Source: Desulfobacteraceae bacterium
GTDB taxonomy: Bacteria > Desulfobacterota > DSM-4660 > Desulfatiglandales > B25-G16
DNA length: 14,740 bases
Assembly (NCBI GenBank): GCA_030615565.1
Contig: JAUWZC010000035.1
Span: forward strand, 1-14,740
Direction of reading: 5' to 3'
A model generated the notes under the pieces. It was not told the DNA's origin. It worked only from the letters and a program-made list of their open reading frames with translations, and did not search any database. Both the position numbers and the translations under genes were made by a program. Shown here in pieces: positions 1-8,137 of this stretch. Each line of letters starts with the position of its first letter. Position 1 is the first letter of the stretch.

Positions 1-126
1 GGGAGAGAATCCTTTATATACAATGATGGCAAGTTATCTGGAATTAGCGACTGAAGTCGTTTTGGAACCAATGTCCCCATTTAGTGGATGAATTGAGAAG
101 TTTTAAGATGCGGGATATTTTTATGA
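1..126. repeat. Left terminal direct repeat (identical to window end)
   Basis: These 126 bases are identical to positions 14615-14740. Bases 1-83 are also part of repeat R1, seen again with a few mismatches at 1099-1182. A perfect overlap confined to the two ends is what a circular contig, or a graph loop closed through a repeated sequence, would show. Circular length would be 14,614 bp. Confidence 0.95.
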
Positions 127-148
127 TATCTCAATGTCATGAAGCCTG

Positions 149-167
149 GATATCTTGGCAAGATATC
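149..167. repeat. Short perfect palindrome
   Basis: GATATCTTG at 149-157 and CAAGATATC at 159-167 form 9-bp arms around a single base. No gene or promoter is evident next to it. It may be a protein-binding dyad or part of a decayed mobile element. Positions 127-338 otherwise show no convincing gene: a 73-codon forward reading frame (84-305) resembles no family I recognise and has no ribosome binding site I can support. Confidence 0.5.
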
Positions 168-361
168 ACAAGCCTAAACAGAAGAATTGGTATACAATAT
201 TTAGTAGTTGCACCCAAAGAACTAACTGAAACGGAAATATTGACTTTTTCATGCAGCGGAAAAGGCATATTTATGCAGAACGCCCAGCTTGAGAGATGCG
301 AATAAAGCTCAGCGAAATGAGCATCCTTCTCCAAGCTGATGTTCGGCACGGGGTGCTTGAT

Positions 362-598
362 TTAGGACGCTCTTCGTAATGACTCTTCAACTGTTTGGGG
401 AACTTGGATGGGTACGAAATAGGAGGAAGGATATAAATAGTCATCTCCACTCTCATCAATAATACGAATATCCCCTTCCCTAGCAGCATCTTTATCTACA
501 AGCACACGGTAAATTTTATGCAGCTCTAATGACGCAGGATAATCAACGTTATTGATACAAACCACAAATTCCGGCAAAGGCTGTTTTGATTCTTTCAT
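362..598 (-). CDS. Conserved small hypothetical protein (78 aa)
   Basis: This reverse-strand frame encodes a 78-residue acidic protein. The ATG at 598 is preceded by a GGAG ribosome binding site (606-609) inside the end of the upstream frame. The protein has a compact beta-rich look, with segments such as EFVVCINN, YPASLELHKIYRV and DESGDDYLYPSSYF. I recall it as a type of uncharacterised small protein found next to the HWYEAHGIG-type protein encoded just upstream, but I cannot name a function. It starts 3 bp after that partner's stop, so the two form an operon. A toxin-antitoxin role is conceivable but not shown. There is no signal peptide or membrane segment. Confidence 0.7.
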   Translation of the reverse strand: MKESKQPLPEFVVCINNVDYPASLELHKIYRVLVDKDAAREGDIRIIDESGDDYLYPSSYFVPIQVPQTVEESLRRAS

Positions 599-601
599 GG
601 A

Positions 602-831
602 CTACTCCAAATACCTTTTACGTTTAATTTCTTTTTTACCAATACCATGAGCCTCATACCAATGAAGCTCAGCCAATTTGATTTTCCCTGATGAAAGCCG
701 GATATGGGCAACTCCTTTCATTTTCTTCCAGTTCCCAAGCCCATATTTCTCAGGCGATTAAGTTCACGAATTCCTGAACCTTTTGCAATCGTCGCAACAT
801 CTGTAATTTCATCAATTATATCAAAATTCAC
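602..831 (-). pseudogene. Frameshifted small hypothetical protein (HWYEAHGIG-type)
   Basis: Reading the reverse strand from a GTG at 831-829 gives NFDIIDEITDVATIAKGSG followed by IRELNRL. The frame then breaks near 750. Moving to the next frame gives KYGLGNWKKMKGVAHIRL and continues to AELHWYEAHGIGKKEIKRKR before a TAG at 604-602. The two halves join into one protein of roughly 75 residues, which I recognise as a recurring uncharacterised small protein whose C-terminus carries HWYEAHGIG. A single-base indel explains the break, and it could be a true mutation or a sequencing error. An ATG slightly upstream (near 845) would need a second shift. It forms an operon with the 78-aa gene that follows on the same strand. 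Confidence 0.6.
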
Positions 832-896
832 GAAAAAAATCCATCACAGCAAGTTTATCAATTATGTTTGTGAATAGTTCAATGAGTGCCGAACAT

Positions 897-1056
897 TAGT
901 TATCAAGGAGAGATCTTCTTTATTATCACGATCCCCCTTAAATCACTTGATACATCAATTTTTCCTTCAAGACAACAAAATCCAATTATCTTTAAAATAA
1001 TCGGACGGTTATAACGAACATCTGCAAAAATCTAATATTTTCTATCTTGGTCAAAT
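897..1056. other. No gene recognised
   Basis: This AT-rich stretch between the inverted-repeat cassette and repeat R1 has no frame of usable length, no RNA gene that I can recognise and no clear terminator. Confidence 0.5.
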
Positions 1057-1182
1057 TTTATCACGCTGAATTTATGAGATTTGGATGAAATATGAAAGTG
1101 GGAGAGAATCCTTTATATACAATGATGGCAAGGTATCTGGAATTAGCGACTGAAGTCGTTTTGGAACCTACGTCCCCATTTA
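1057..1182. repeat. Repeat R1, internal copy
   Basis: These 126 bases match 14572-14697 with three mismatches, and their last 84 bases match the window start (1-83). Similarity starts at TTTATCACGCTGAA and stops sharply after TGTCCCCATTTA (CGTCCCCATTTA in this copy). A sharp outer edge ending in GTCCCCATTTA looks like the terminus of an insertion sequence or MITE, although no intact transposase accompanies it here. In a circular reading, this copy and the terminal copy lie about 1.1 kb apart in direct orientation and enclose the small-gene cassette. Confidence 0.85.
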
Positions 1183-1740
1183 TGGAAATCCCATATATTG
1201 TATAGGTACTGTCTATCACTTCGCTTTTGTATTCTGCTATGATTGGAAAGAATTGAAAAGCCTAAAAGCTTTCCAATAGTGTTAGAATACTGAAATAAAA
1301 TCAGGCTGATAGTATGTTCTGACTTTGGCACGTATCTTTCACTTTTTAACATTGCTAAAAATGTTAGTATTCTGGTTGTAATCAATACTTTTCATACTTC
1401 AAAAAAGCGATGACTAGCCTATGGGGGAAGTGATGAGTAATATCAGGTATTAGCGACACCAATGGCGACTACCGCATAGTGGGTGCAATGAGGTAGTAGT
1501 GTGCCAAGTTTTGGCATAGGATGTCAATAATTGGACTTTTTCGACAGTCTCTGTGCTATAGCTCATATTTGAGGGATCGCCAAAGTTTCAAGTCGCAGTT
1601 CCCATGAAAAGCGCTTAAGCCCGATGTTTAGATTATTAAGCAAATATCACGGATTTTCTGAGGTCGTTATTGACACCAAAAATCGATCGAAATTTTGCGA
1701 GAGTTTTTTGCATAATCTGGGGTGAAATGAGGAAGTCAGC
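1183..1740. other. Gene-free accessory stretch with a short hairpin
   Basis: I find no supportable gene. Reverse-strand frames of 70-80 codons here (1143-1385 and 1636-1851) have no family resemblance. A perfect hairpin TGCCAA-GTT-TTGGCA lies at 1502-1516. The surrounding block of roughly 1430-1640 is less AT-rich than its flanks and contains short repeats around GCGAC (1454 and 1467). It could be a structured RNA or the non-coding part of a decayed insertion sequence. It directly precedes the IS3 orfA remnant. Confidence 0.45.
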
Positions 1741-1812
1741 ATGAGTCGAAAGCCTTATAAACCTCAACAGATAACCGGGATGTTGAGGAAGGCATAGGTG
1801 GAGCTGTACTGT
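1741..1812 (+). pseudogene. IS3-family transposase orfA remnant
   Basis: From the ATG at 1741 the frame reads MSRKPYKPQQITGMLRKA, then a TAG, then VEL in the same frame. This is the typical start of IS3-family OrfA helix-turn-helix proteins, which usually run as MxRKRYxPEQIxxxLREAEV. The TAG replaces the Glu expected in the REAEV segment, and the similarity dies out within a few codons. A GAGGAAG ribosome binding site is still visible upstream (about 1728-1734). Only the first 20-25 codons of an expected ~90-100 survive and no orfB is present, so this is dead. It shows that the DNA left of the regulator has hosted insertion sequences. Confidence 0.55.
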
Positions 1813-1844
1813 TATCAAAAAATGGAGCAGGTCATATTTTTGCT

Positions 1845-1882
1845 TTGACAAATGATAAAAAATGTAATATGTAATATATAAT
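1845..1882 (+). promoter_or_regulatory. Possible promoter region for the catabolic cluster
   Basis: A perfect TTGACA at 1845-1850 lies in very AT-rich DNA ahead of the regulator. At 17-bp spacing only a poor TATGTA (1868-1873) is found. A perfect TATAAT occurs at 1877-1882, but 26 bp away. The assignment is therefore tentative. The leader to the GTG at 2055 would be about 165-180 nt and could carry the regulator's own operator, though I found no convincing dyad. Confidence 0.35.
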
Positions 1883-2054
1883 ATACAATACTGTTCTGTT
1901 AGTTTGAGAACATTTATTTACCTATGGCCAAATAATGCTAATCAATTTTTAGTGATTAGTAGAGAAGTTCAAATTAAATTGCCTAAGATCATAAGGTCTA
2001 TAATCTATAATATAAGATTGAACTAAGTAGTTCCTCATAGGAGAGCCCATAAAG

Positions 2055-2735
2055 GTGAAAAACAATCGCTCATTACAAGATATGGTTTACCAGGTAATCC
2101 TCAAGTGGATCATGGAATTGAAATTGAAACCAGGTTCGAAGATTTATATTGAAGACTTAGCTGCTACATTAGATGTGAGTAGAACACCTGTTCGTGAAGT
2201 GCTTCAGAGACTTAAAACTGAAGGATTTGTAAAATTTATTCCTTATGTAGGTGCGGTGGTGACTCAAATCAGCGAAAAGGGTATAGAAGACGACTATGAG
2301 ATTAGGTTGAGTCTAGAGACCCTTGCTGGGGAGAAAGCTATGAACCTGAGTAAAGAGAAAGATATTGCAGAGATCAAAAAAGTTATTGATAAGTCAAAAG
2401 AATTCACCCAGAAGAACAACAGCAGGAAGATCTCTGAATATAATCAAAAGTTCCACTATGAAATCTATCGAAGGTGCAATAACCAACAGTTACAGGTCTT
2501 CTTGGATAATATTTATAAAAAAATTACAAGGTATATGAATATTCTCTCAAGCGAAGAAAAGTTGGCGCTTTCTGCCTATGAGGATCATTTGAAGATATTT
2601 AATTGTTTTAAGAGCCGGTATAGTATCGGATATCGCGAAGCTTTAAAGGCACACTTCGCTTTTAGCAAGAGCAATCTATTGGGGATATTGAACAAAAAAC
2701 ATACTGAATACCTAATACGGGAAAACCAATCATGA
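2055..2735 (+). CDS. GntR-family transcriptional regulator, FCD (FadR/VanR) subfamily
   Basis: This 226-residue protein starts at GTG, with AGGAG at 2039-2043 about 11 nt upstream. Residues ~5-70 form the GntR winged helix-turn-helix, with the family hallmarks LKPGSKIYIEDLAATLDVSR and TPVREVLQRLKTEGFV followed by the wing. Residues ~80-215 are the all-helical FCD ligand-binding domain. Three histidines lie in the contexts KFHYEIYR, YEDHLKIF and LKAHF, at positions where FCD proteins usually bind a metal that helps hold a carboxylate effector. The gene overlaps the Mo/W enzyme gene by 4 bp (ATGA), so the two are translationally coupled. The regulator probably controls its own operon in response to the transported substrate or a product of it; this is inferred from location. 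Confidence 0.9.
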   Translation: MKNNRSLQDMVYQVILKWIMELKLKPGSKIYIEDLAATLDVSRTPVREVLQRLKTEGFVKFIPYVGAVVTQISEKGIEDDYEIRLSLETLAGEKAMNLSKEKDIAEIKKVIDKSKEFTQKNNSRKISEYNQKFHYEIYRRCNNQQLQVFLDNIYKKITRYMNILSSEEKLALSAYEDHLKIFNCFKSRYSIGYREALKAHFAFSKSNLLGILNKKHTEYLIRENQS

Positions 2736-4882
2736 AAAAAAATAGTGAGAAGGCAAGAAAAGTAGTAACCTGTTCAAATGCTTGTTATTTCGAATGTGGT
2801 CATATCGTTCATGTAAAAGATGAACAGATAATAAAAATAGAAGGGAACAAAGATAATCCCTTGGGTCACGGGTACATTTGTAATAGATGCCGCAATTTTA
2901 CTCAACTCGTTTACCATCCAGATAGAATAACCTATCCGATGAAAAATGTAGGGATAAAAGGGGTGCAGAATAAATGGGTTAGGGTAAGCTGGGATGAGGC
3001 CCTGAACTTGGTTGTTGAAGGGTTACAAAGAGTTAAAGAGAAATACGGTCCCTATGCACTTGTGGCGGCTATTGATGGGCGTCCACAAACATGGCAGGCG
3101 GCTCTGTTTATTAGGTCTCTGGGCAGCCCGAATATTTGGGGATGTACTGATATCTGTGAGGGGCCTGCGATGGTGGCTGATATAGTAACAACGGGTACGC
3201 TGATAACAGAATTGACGGAACCGGATTTCGAAGATGCAAAATACTTACTCGTATGGGGGGCTAATACAATAGTTACCCACTCGCCATACTGGATTCAGAT
3301 GACCAAGGCCAGAAAGAGAAACAATGCCAAAATTGTGGTAATAGATATACATAGATCAGAGACCGCTGAAAAGGCTGATCAATATATACAGATCAAGCCA
3401 AGTACTGATGCTGCACTCTCAATGGCTCTGATGCATGTTATCATAAAAGAAGATTTATATGATAGAGAATTCGTTGAAAAGTGGTGCTACGGATTTGATA
3501 AGCTGGAGGAACGGATCCAGGACTGGGCTCCAGAAAGGGCAGCAAATATCACGGGAATCGATAAAGCCACTATTATACAGCTTGCAAGAGAATATGCGAA
3601 TCATTCACCTGGCGCATTGCTTTACGACCGAACAGGAGTAACACAAAGATACGGTTCTACCCAGGCGGCTAGGGCGAATACATGCCTTGTGGCAATAACT
3701 GGTAACATTGATGTGCCAGGTGGCAATACAATAATGCAGCACTACCCTGGTTTGCACACTAGAAGTGAATTATATCTCAATCCCCAATGGAGGTTAACCC
3801 CAGAAATTGAGACAAATGCCATAGGTGCAAAAAGGTTTCCTTTAATGTGGCAATGCGTTCACGTATGCCACAGTCAAAGTGTAGTCAAAGCTATTTTGGA
3901 CGAGGATCCATACCCGGTCAAAGGCGTATTTCTCATGGGATCTAACCTGGTGATTTCGACACCCGAAAACAGGCTCACCTGGGAAGCTCTCAAGAAACTG
4001 GATTTCATGTCTGCGTGTGACTTCTTCCTTACTCCCACAGCCGAGTGTGCAGACGTATTTCTTCCTGCCGCAACGTGGCCTGAGAGAAACGACGTTGGGG
4101 GTGAATATAACCAAAAATGTATGTGCGTCCGACAGGCAGCAATAGAACCTGTGGGAGAGGCGCGTGAGGATGCTGAAATTGTAATAGAACTTGCTAAACT
4201 TATGAAGAAAAAGGGATACATCACTGATGATGATTCTTTTATTAAATGGAGTAGTCTGGAGGAATTCAACGACTGGAGACTTAAAGACACAGGGATGACA
4301 TTTGAAGAACTGAAGGAAGCGGGGATAAAAAGGTATGAGCATCAATATAAGTCGTATGAAAAAAATGGATTCAAGACTCCCACTGGAAAAGTTGAGCTGT
4401 ACTCCACATTATATGAGAACTATCAATACGATCCTTTACCCAATTATGTCGAATTTCCTGAAGGGGAACATACGACACCAGAGTTGTATGAGAAATATCC
4501 TCTTGTAATGACAGTGGCAAAAGTCAAACCATATTGGCATTCGGATGGACGTCAAATCCCTTGGGCAAGGGAAACAATCCCTAATCCTGAAATACTGATC
4601 CACCCTGAAGATGCGGAAAAAAGAAAAATCCAGAACGGTGACTGGGTCTGGGTTGAAAACACAAAAGCACGGAGAATTAAATTGAAGGTCAGCGTTACTG
4701 ACAAAATGCAGAAAGGTGTTCTTATAGGTCGACATGCGTGGTGGTTCCCAGAAAAGCCGGATCCGGATCATGGCGCTTTTGAATCTAACATGAATGTGCT
4801 GACGAATCATGAGCCCTGTGATCCAGTCTCAGGGGCGCCCTCGTTTCGCGGTTTTTTGGTGGAGATCTATAAAATGGATTAA
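2732..4882 (+). CDS. Molybdopterin (bis-PGD) oxidoreductase/hydratase, DMSO-reductase superfamily
   Basis: This 716-residue Mo/W enzyme shows the whole superfamily plan. An N-terminal [4Fe-4S] site uses C14-x3-C18-x3-C22-x27-C50. The central domain has CTDICEGP at 138-145, where C142 aligns with the Mo-ligating Sec of formate dehydrogenase H; the proton-relaying His that follows there is Glu143 here. Later come RSETAEKADQYIQIKPSTDA, GNIDVPGGN and a C-terminal pterin-binding domain ending NHEPCDPVSGAPSFRGF. There is no Tat signal, so it is probably cytoplasmic. No iron-sulfur or membrane partner subunit is encoded nearby, unlike most respiratory members but as in acetylene hydratase-type and some soluble enzymes. 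The substrate is unknown. The Liv importer and CoA ligase suggest it modifies an imported organic compound. A formate dehydrogenase role is unlikely because the His is missing. Confidence 0.9.
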   Translation: MKKNSEKARKVVTCSNACYFECGHIVHVKDEQIIKIEGNKDNPLGHGYICNRCRNFTQLVYHPDRITYPMKNVGIKGVQNKWVRVSWDEALNLVVEGLQRVKEKYGPYALVAAIDGRPQTWQAALFIRSLGSPNIWGCTDICEGPAMVADIVTTGTLITELTEPDFEDAKYLLVWGANTIVTHSPYWIQMTKARKRNNAKIVVIDIHRSETAEKADQYIQIKPSTDAALSMALMHVIIKEDLYDREFVEKWCYGFDKLEERIQDWAPERAANITGIDKATIIQLAREYANHSPGALLYDRTGVTQRYGSTQAARANTCLVAITGNIDVPGGNTIMQHYPGLHTRSELYLNPQWRLTPEIETNAIGAKRFPLMWQCVHVCHSQSVVKAILDEDPYPVKGVFLMGSNLVISTPENRLTWEALKKLDFMSACDFFLTPTAECADVFLPAATWPERNDVGGEYNQKCMCVRQAAIEPVGEAREDAEIVIELAKLMKKKGYITDDDSFIKWSSLEEFNDWRLKDTGMTFEELKEAGIKRYEHQYKSYEKNGFKTPTGKVELYSTLYENYQYDPLPNYVEFPEGEHTTPELYEKYPLVMTVAKVKPYWHSDGRQIPWARETIPNPEILIHPEDAEKRKIQNGDWVWVENTKARRIKLKVSVTDKMQKGVLIGRHAWWFPEKPDPDHGAFESNMNVLTNHEPCDPVSGAPSFRGFLVEIYKMD

Positions 4883-4961
4883 CGTGGGTAAAGGGTTAAG
4901 GCGAGTAAAAGGGTGATATGGGGAAAGCTAACTAAAAAATTTATTAAAAAGGAGGAAAGAA

Positions 4962-6092
4962 ATGAGAACAAAAAGGAAGATCATCAGTATTGTAGTAATC
5001 TGGGTTTTTGTTATGGGTATACTTTCCGTTGCACATGCGGAATACAGATTTGGGATTCTTAACGCTACTACAGGAGCTTATGCTGGTCTGGGAGTCCATA
5101 AGAAGAAAGGGATTATGCTTGCTATTGAAAAGATCAACAAAGAGGGCGGAATAAATGGAGAAGAGGTAGTAGGGATATATGAAGACTTTGAAAGTGACCC
5201 CTCAAAAGCGATCAGTCTTGCCAAAAAGTTGATCATTCAGGACAAAGTCATAGCTATTTTAGACTGCGGTTCAACTGCTGCGAGTCTCGCGGTCAAGAAA
5301 GTCACTGAAAAGCGAAAGATAGTGCAAGTGAACACAACGCCGAGATCTGCGCTTGCAGTCGATGAACCATGGCCAGCTTATTATTTCCAGACAGTTCCCG
5401 ATAACAGTGTGGATGCTCAGAAGATTGGCGACTTTGTAAAAAGCTTGGGTGTTAAAAGAGTTTCGATAATCCATGATTCAAACCAGTATGGTACCTCAGG
5501 GGCAATTTTTCAAAATGACTATTTTAAAAAGGCAGGTATCGAAGTCGTGCTCAGTGATAAATATCAGAAGACAGACAGGGATCTGACGTCTATTTTGATA
5601 AAAGCGAGAGATCGCAAGACAGAAGCGGTTGTAGTATGGGGGACCATCCCAACCCCTGCAGTCATAGCAAAAAATATTCGGCAATTGGGCATGAAAGTCC
5701 ACTATATTGGAAGCAGCGGTCTGGGTAGCCCGAAGCTAATACAGCTAGCGAAAGAAGCAGCTGAGGGCATCGTGTTCACGTCAGCCCTAGCCTATGGTAA
5801 AATGTTACCCAATGAAAAGCCGCTTTTTGATGCCTATAAGAAGAAATATGATAAATTCCCTAACTATTTCACTGCACTGGGATGGGATTGTGTTATGATC
5901 ACCGTGGAAGCCATAAAGAGGGTTGGCGGAAGTAAAGATACAACAAAGATCAGAAATAGCCTGGAAAGCCTATCGGAATTTTATGGGGTTATAGGAAAAT
6001 ATAAAATGAACCCCACAGACCACAATGGACTAGATACTAGTGCCTTGCATCTTGTAAAAATCATCGGAGGAAAATGGGTTGTCCTTGATTAG
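4962..6092 (+). CDS. livK: Liv-type ABC transporter periplasmic substrate-binding protein
   Basis: This 376-residue secreted protein has a strong AAGGAGG ribosome binding site just upstream. Its signal peptide has a basic start (MRTKRK), a hydrophobic core and a probable cleavage after AHA near residue 26. The mature part is a type I periplasmic binding fold. It opens with FGILNATTGAYAGLGVHKKK, then GIMLAIEKINKEGGINGEEV, the classic first strand and helix of LivJ/LivK proteins. Later segments are ILDCGSTAASLAV, VSIIHDSNQYGTSGA and YFTALGWDCVMI. It delivers ligand to the two permeases that follow. This family binds branched amino acids but also amides, urea and aromatic acids, so the ligand cannot be assigned. 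It lies 79 bp after the Mo/W enzyme with no terminator between. Confidence 0.93.
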   Translation: MRTKRKIISIVVIWVFVMGILSVAHAEYRFGILNATTGAYAGLGVHKKKGIMLAIEKINKEGGINGEEVVGIYEDFESDPSKAISLAKKLIIQDKVIAILDCGSTAASLAVKKVTEKRKIVQVNTTPRSALAVDEPWPAYYFQTVPDNSVDAQKIGDFVKSLGVKRVSIIHDSNQYGTSGAIFQNDYFKKAGIEVVLSDKYQKTDRDLTSILIKARDRKTEAVVVWGTIPTPAVIAKNIRQLGMKVHYIGSSGLGSPKLIQLAKEAAEGIVFTSALAYGKMLPNEKPLFDAYKKKYDKFPNYFTALGWDCVMITVEAIKRVGGSKDTTKIRNSLESLSEFYGVIGKYKMNPTDHNGLDTSALHLVKIIGGKWVVLD

Positions 6093-6098
6093 TCTAAG

Positions 6099-6111
6099 GA
6101 GCTTATAGCTC
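6099..6111. repeat. Small hairpin between binding protein and permease genes
   Basis: GAGCT-TAT-AGCTC forms a 5-bp stem just after the binding-protein stop codon and is not followed by a T-run. It is too weak for a convincing terminator. It could act as an attenuating or 3'-stabilising hairpin, which is common where the binding protein must be made in excess of the permeases. Confidence 0.3.
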
Positions 6112-6184
6112 TCTGGGCTTACCCTTTCGTTATATCACCCTCATATACAAAAACTTAGCCACCTATTAATTTCATAGGTAAAAA

Positions 6185-7051
6185 ATGTCTTTTTCCAATG
6201 TGCTTCAGATCCTCGTGGGCGGCCTGACAATGGGAAGCGTTTACGCCCTTGTGGCACTCGGTTTTCATATCATCTACAACGGAACAAGGGCTATCAATTT
6301 TGCTCAAGGGGAACAGGTAGTTTTGGGAGGTGTCATAGCATTGTCATGTATGTCAACCCTAAAACTACCATTGCCCTTGGCTTTCTTTCTAACACTTATC
6401 ATTGGGGGCGTTATAGGCTATTTCTATGAAAGACTCGCGATCCGACCGAACCTAGAGACCTCCGAACTGTCCATTATTATTAGCTCAATTGCCGTGGCGA
6501 TTATCCTGCAGAACTCAATTGCTGTTATATGGGAAAAAGACCCAATGTATTTTCCACCATTTACGAAAGGTGGGTCATTAGAATTCATGGGTGCTTATAT
6601 GCTCCGTCAAAGTTTATGGATCATGGGAATTACAGCGGCTTCTGTCGTGGCACTTGATCGATTTTTCCACCAAACTTTATTAGGTAAAGCAATTCTGGCA
6701 AGTGCCAACAACTCTGAGGCTGCAAGGCTGGTAGGAATAAGCCCATTCAGAATGGTATCCTGCTCATTCATATTATCTGGATGTCTTGGAGCTATAGCAG
6801 GATCTATTGTTGCTCCTCTCACTTTTGCAGGAGGACCTTTAGGCACAATGATTGCGATAAAGGGGTTCGCGGGAGGAATATTAGGGGGCCTCTCGAGCTC
6901 ACGAGGCGTTGTACTAGGTGCTCTCTTACTTGGCATATTGGAATTCTTTATCGCCACCTTTATATCTGAGGGTTATAGGGACGCAATTGCCATCTTTATT
7001 TTGCTAATCGCTTTAATGTTAAAGCCCGAAGGTCTTTTTGCCCAGGAATAA
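6185..7051 (+). CDS. livH: Liv-type ABC transporter permease LivH
   Basis: This 288-residue inner-membrane permease starts LQILVGGLTMGSVYALVALG, followed by HIIYNGTRAINFAQGE, which is the LivH signature. The protein is strongly hydrophobic with about eight membrane spans. The coupling region near residues 175-195 (NNSEAARLVGISPFRM) and the GGILGGLSSSRGVVLGALLLG segment near the C-terminus are typical. It pairs with LivM to form the translocation channel, and length is normal. A modest AGG ribosome binding site precedes the ATG. The 92-bp gap to the upstream gene is the largest inside the transporter set. Confidence 0.93.
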   Translation: MSFSNVLQILVGGLTMGSVYALVALGFHIIYNGTRAINFAQGEQVVLGGVIALSCMSTLKLPLPLAFFLTLIIGGVIGYFYERLAIRPNLETSELSIIISSIAVAIILQNSIAVIWEKDPMYFPPFTKGGSLEFMGAYMLRQSLWIMGITAASVVALDRFFHQTLLGKAILASANNSEAARLVGISPFRMVSCSFILSGCLGAIAGSIVAPLTFAGGPLGTMIAIKGFAGGILGGLSSSRGVVLGALLLGILEFFIATFISEGYRDAIAIFILLIALMLKPEGLFAQE

Positions 7052-7086
7052 AATTTTTTCATATGAGGGGAATAAAGGAATTAGCC

Positions 7087-8109
7087 ATGAATAGGAACAC
7101 TTATTCTAAAGTGATCGATTTTATGCTCTTTCTTATAATCTTCCTATTCCCCCTATTTGACTCTAATGAATATCACCTTGATGTAGCTGTCATTATCGGT
7201 ATTTACTGTATAATAAATATTGGTTTGAATTTGCTACTCGGAAACACAGGTCAGATTTCCATAGGGCAGGCCGCCTTTTTCGGAATCGGTGCCTACTGTT
7301 CCGCTGTCCTAACAACTAACCTCCACCTCACTTTCTGGCTTTCTATATGTTTCGCGGCAATCCTGACAGCAACTCTTGGCATTTCGGTTGGGCTTACCTC
7401 TTTGAAATTGAGAGGACATTATCTGGCAATGGCAACCTTGGGATTTGGGATTATTGCGAGTACAGTTTACGTAGAGTGGACTGAGTTAACTGGGGGTACG
7501 AGTGGCTTTCTCAATATTCCCGCACCATCTATCTTCGGATTTCAATTAGATAATGAATTTAAATACTACTATTTAGTGTGGGCGTTTGTTCTGCTTGTGT
7601 TCATTTCAACGCAACATCTTATAAATTCGCGGATTGGGAGAGCGCTTCAAGCCATTCACGAGCGTGAAATAACATGTGGTGCCATGGGTATAAATCCTGC
7701 AAAGTACAAATTGAAAATATTTACTTTATCAGCTGCTTACGCGGGAATCGCTGGGGCATTATTTGCGGGTTTTCAGAATTACATAAGTCCAGAGTCGTTT
7801 TCAGTATACTCTTCGATCATTTTCCTTTGCATGATTGTCATCGGAGGCTTAGGAAGCGTGTGGGGCAGTATAATAGGAACAGTAATTTTGAGTATATTTC
7901 CTGAATTTATCCGGGCAGTGGCAAGCTCTGAATTTATTTCTCCTCAGATCAAAGCAATATTAAATGAACACTCGTATCACCTGATCGCCTATGGATTTTT
8001 CGTTCTCATAATCATTGTCTTTTTACCGGAAGGAATAGTAGGAGGGGTAAAGAGGCTTGAGGCAAAGGCTTATGAATGGCTGCATAGTAAACAAATCGTA
8101 ATAGAGTGA
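7087..8109 (+). CDS. livM: Liv-type ABC transporter permease LivM
   Basis: The second permease has 340 residues from the preferred start. The ATG at 7087 has AAAGGAA ending 6 nt upstream, whereas an earlier in-frame ATG at 7063 has no ribosome binding site, so 7087 is chosen. Hallmarks are GLNLLLGNTGQISIGQAAFF then GIGAYCSA near the N-terminus, GHYLAMATLGFG mid-protein, AGALFAGFQNYISPESFSVY, and the MIVIGGLGSVWGSIIGT segment before the final membrane span. It has about nine to ten spans. It partners LivH and receives energy from the two ATPases that follow. Confidence 0.93.
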   Translation: MNRNTYSKVIDFMLFLIIFLFPLFDSNEYHLDVAVIIGIYCIINIGLNLLLGNTGQISIGQAAFFGIGAYCSAVLTTNLHLTFWLSICFAAILTATLGISVGLTSLKLRGHYLAMATLGFGIIASTVYVEWTELTGGTSGFLNIPAPSIFGFQLDNEFKYYYLVWAFVLLVFISTQHLINSRIGRALQAIHEREITCGAMGINPAKYKLKIFTLSAAYAGIAGALFAGFQNYISPESFSVYSSIIFLCMIVIGGLGSVWGSIIGTVILSIFPEFIRAVASSEFISPQIKAILNEHSYHLIAYGFFVLIIIVFLPEGIVGGVKRLEAKAYEWLHSKQIVIE

Positions 8110-8137
8110 TGCGCAATAATTGAGCGGTTGAAGGCTA

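Larger units (their letters stand above)
339..896. mobile_element. Small-gene cassette bounded by 11-bp inverted repeats
   Basis: ATGTTCGGCAC at 339-349 is exactly inverted as GTGCCGAACAT at 886-896. The two copies enclose a reverse-strand pair of small genes with little spare DNA. Exact 11-bp inverted repeats at both edges of a gene pair could be the ends of a miniature mobile unit. No transposase lies inside, no target duplication was identified, and the homology does not extend outward. Treat this as a hypothesis based only on the inverted repeat. Confidence 0.3.

Noticed and set aside
1143..1385. Reverse-strand 80-aa frame overlapping R1
   Set aside because: It has no ribosome binding site I can support and no family resemblance, and it runs across the end of a non-coding repeat.
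3842..4345. Reverse-strand 167-aa frame
   Set aside because: It lies wholly inside the well-supported Mo/W enzyme gene and shows no family features; it is an antisense shadow.
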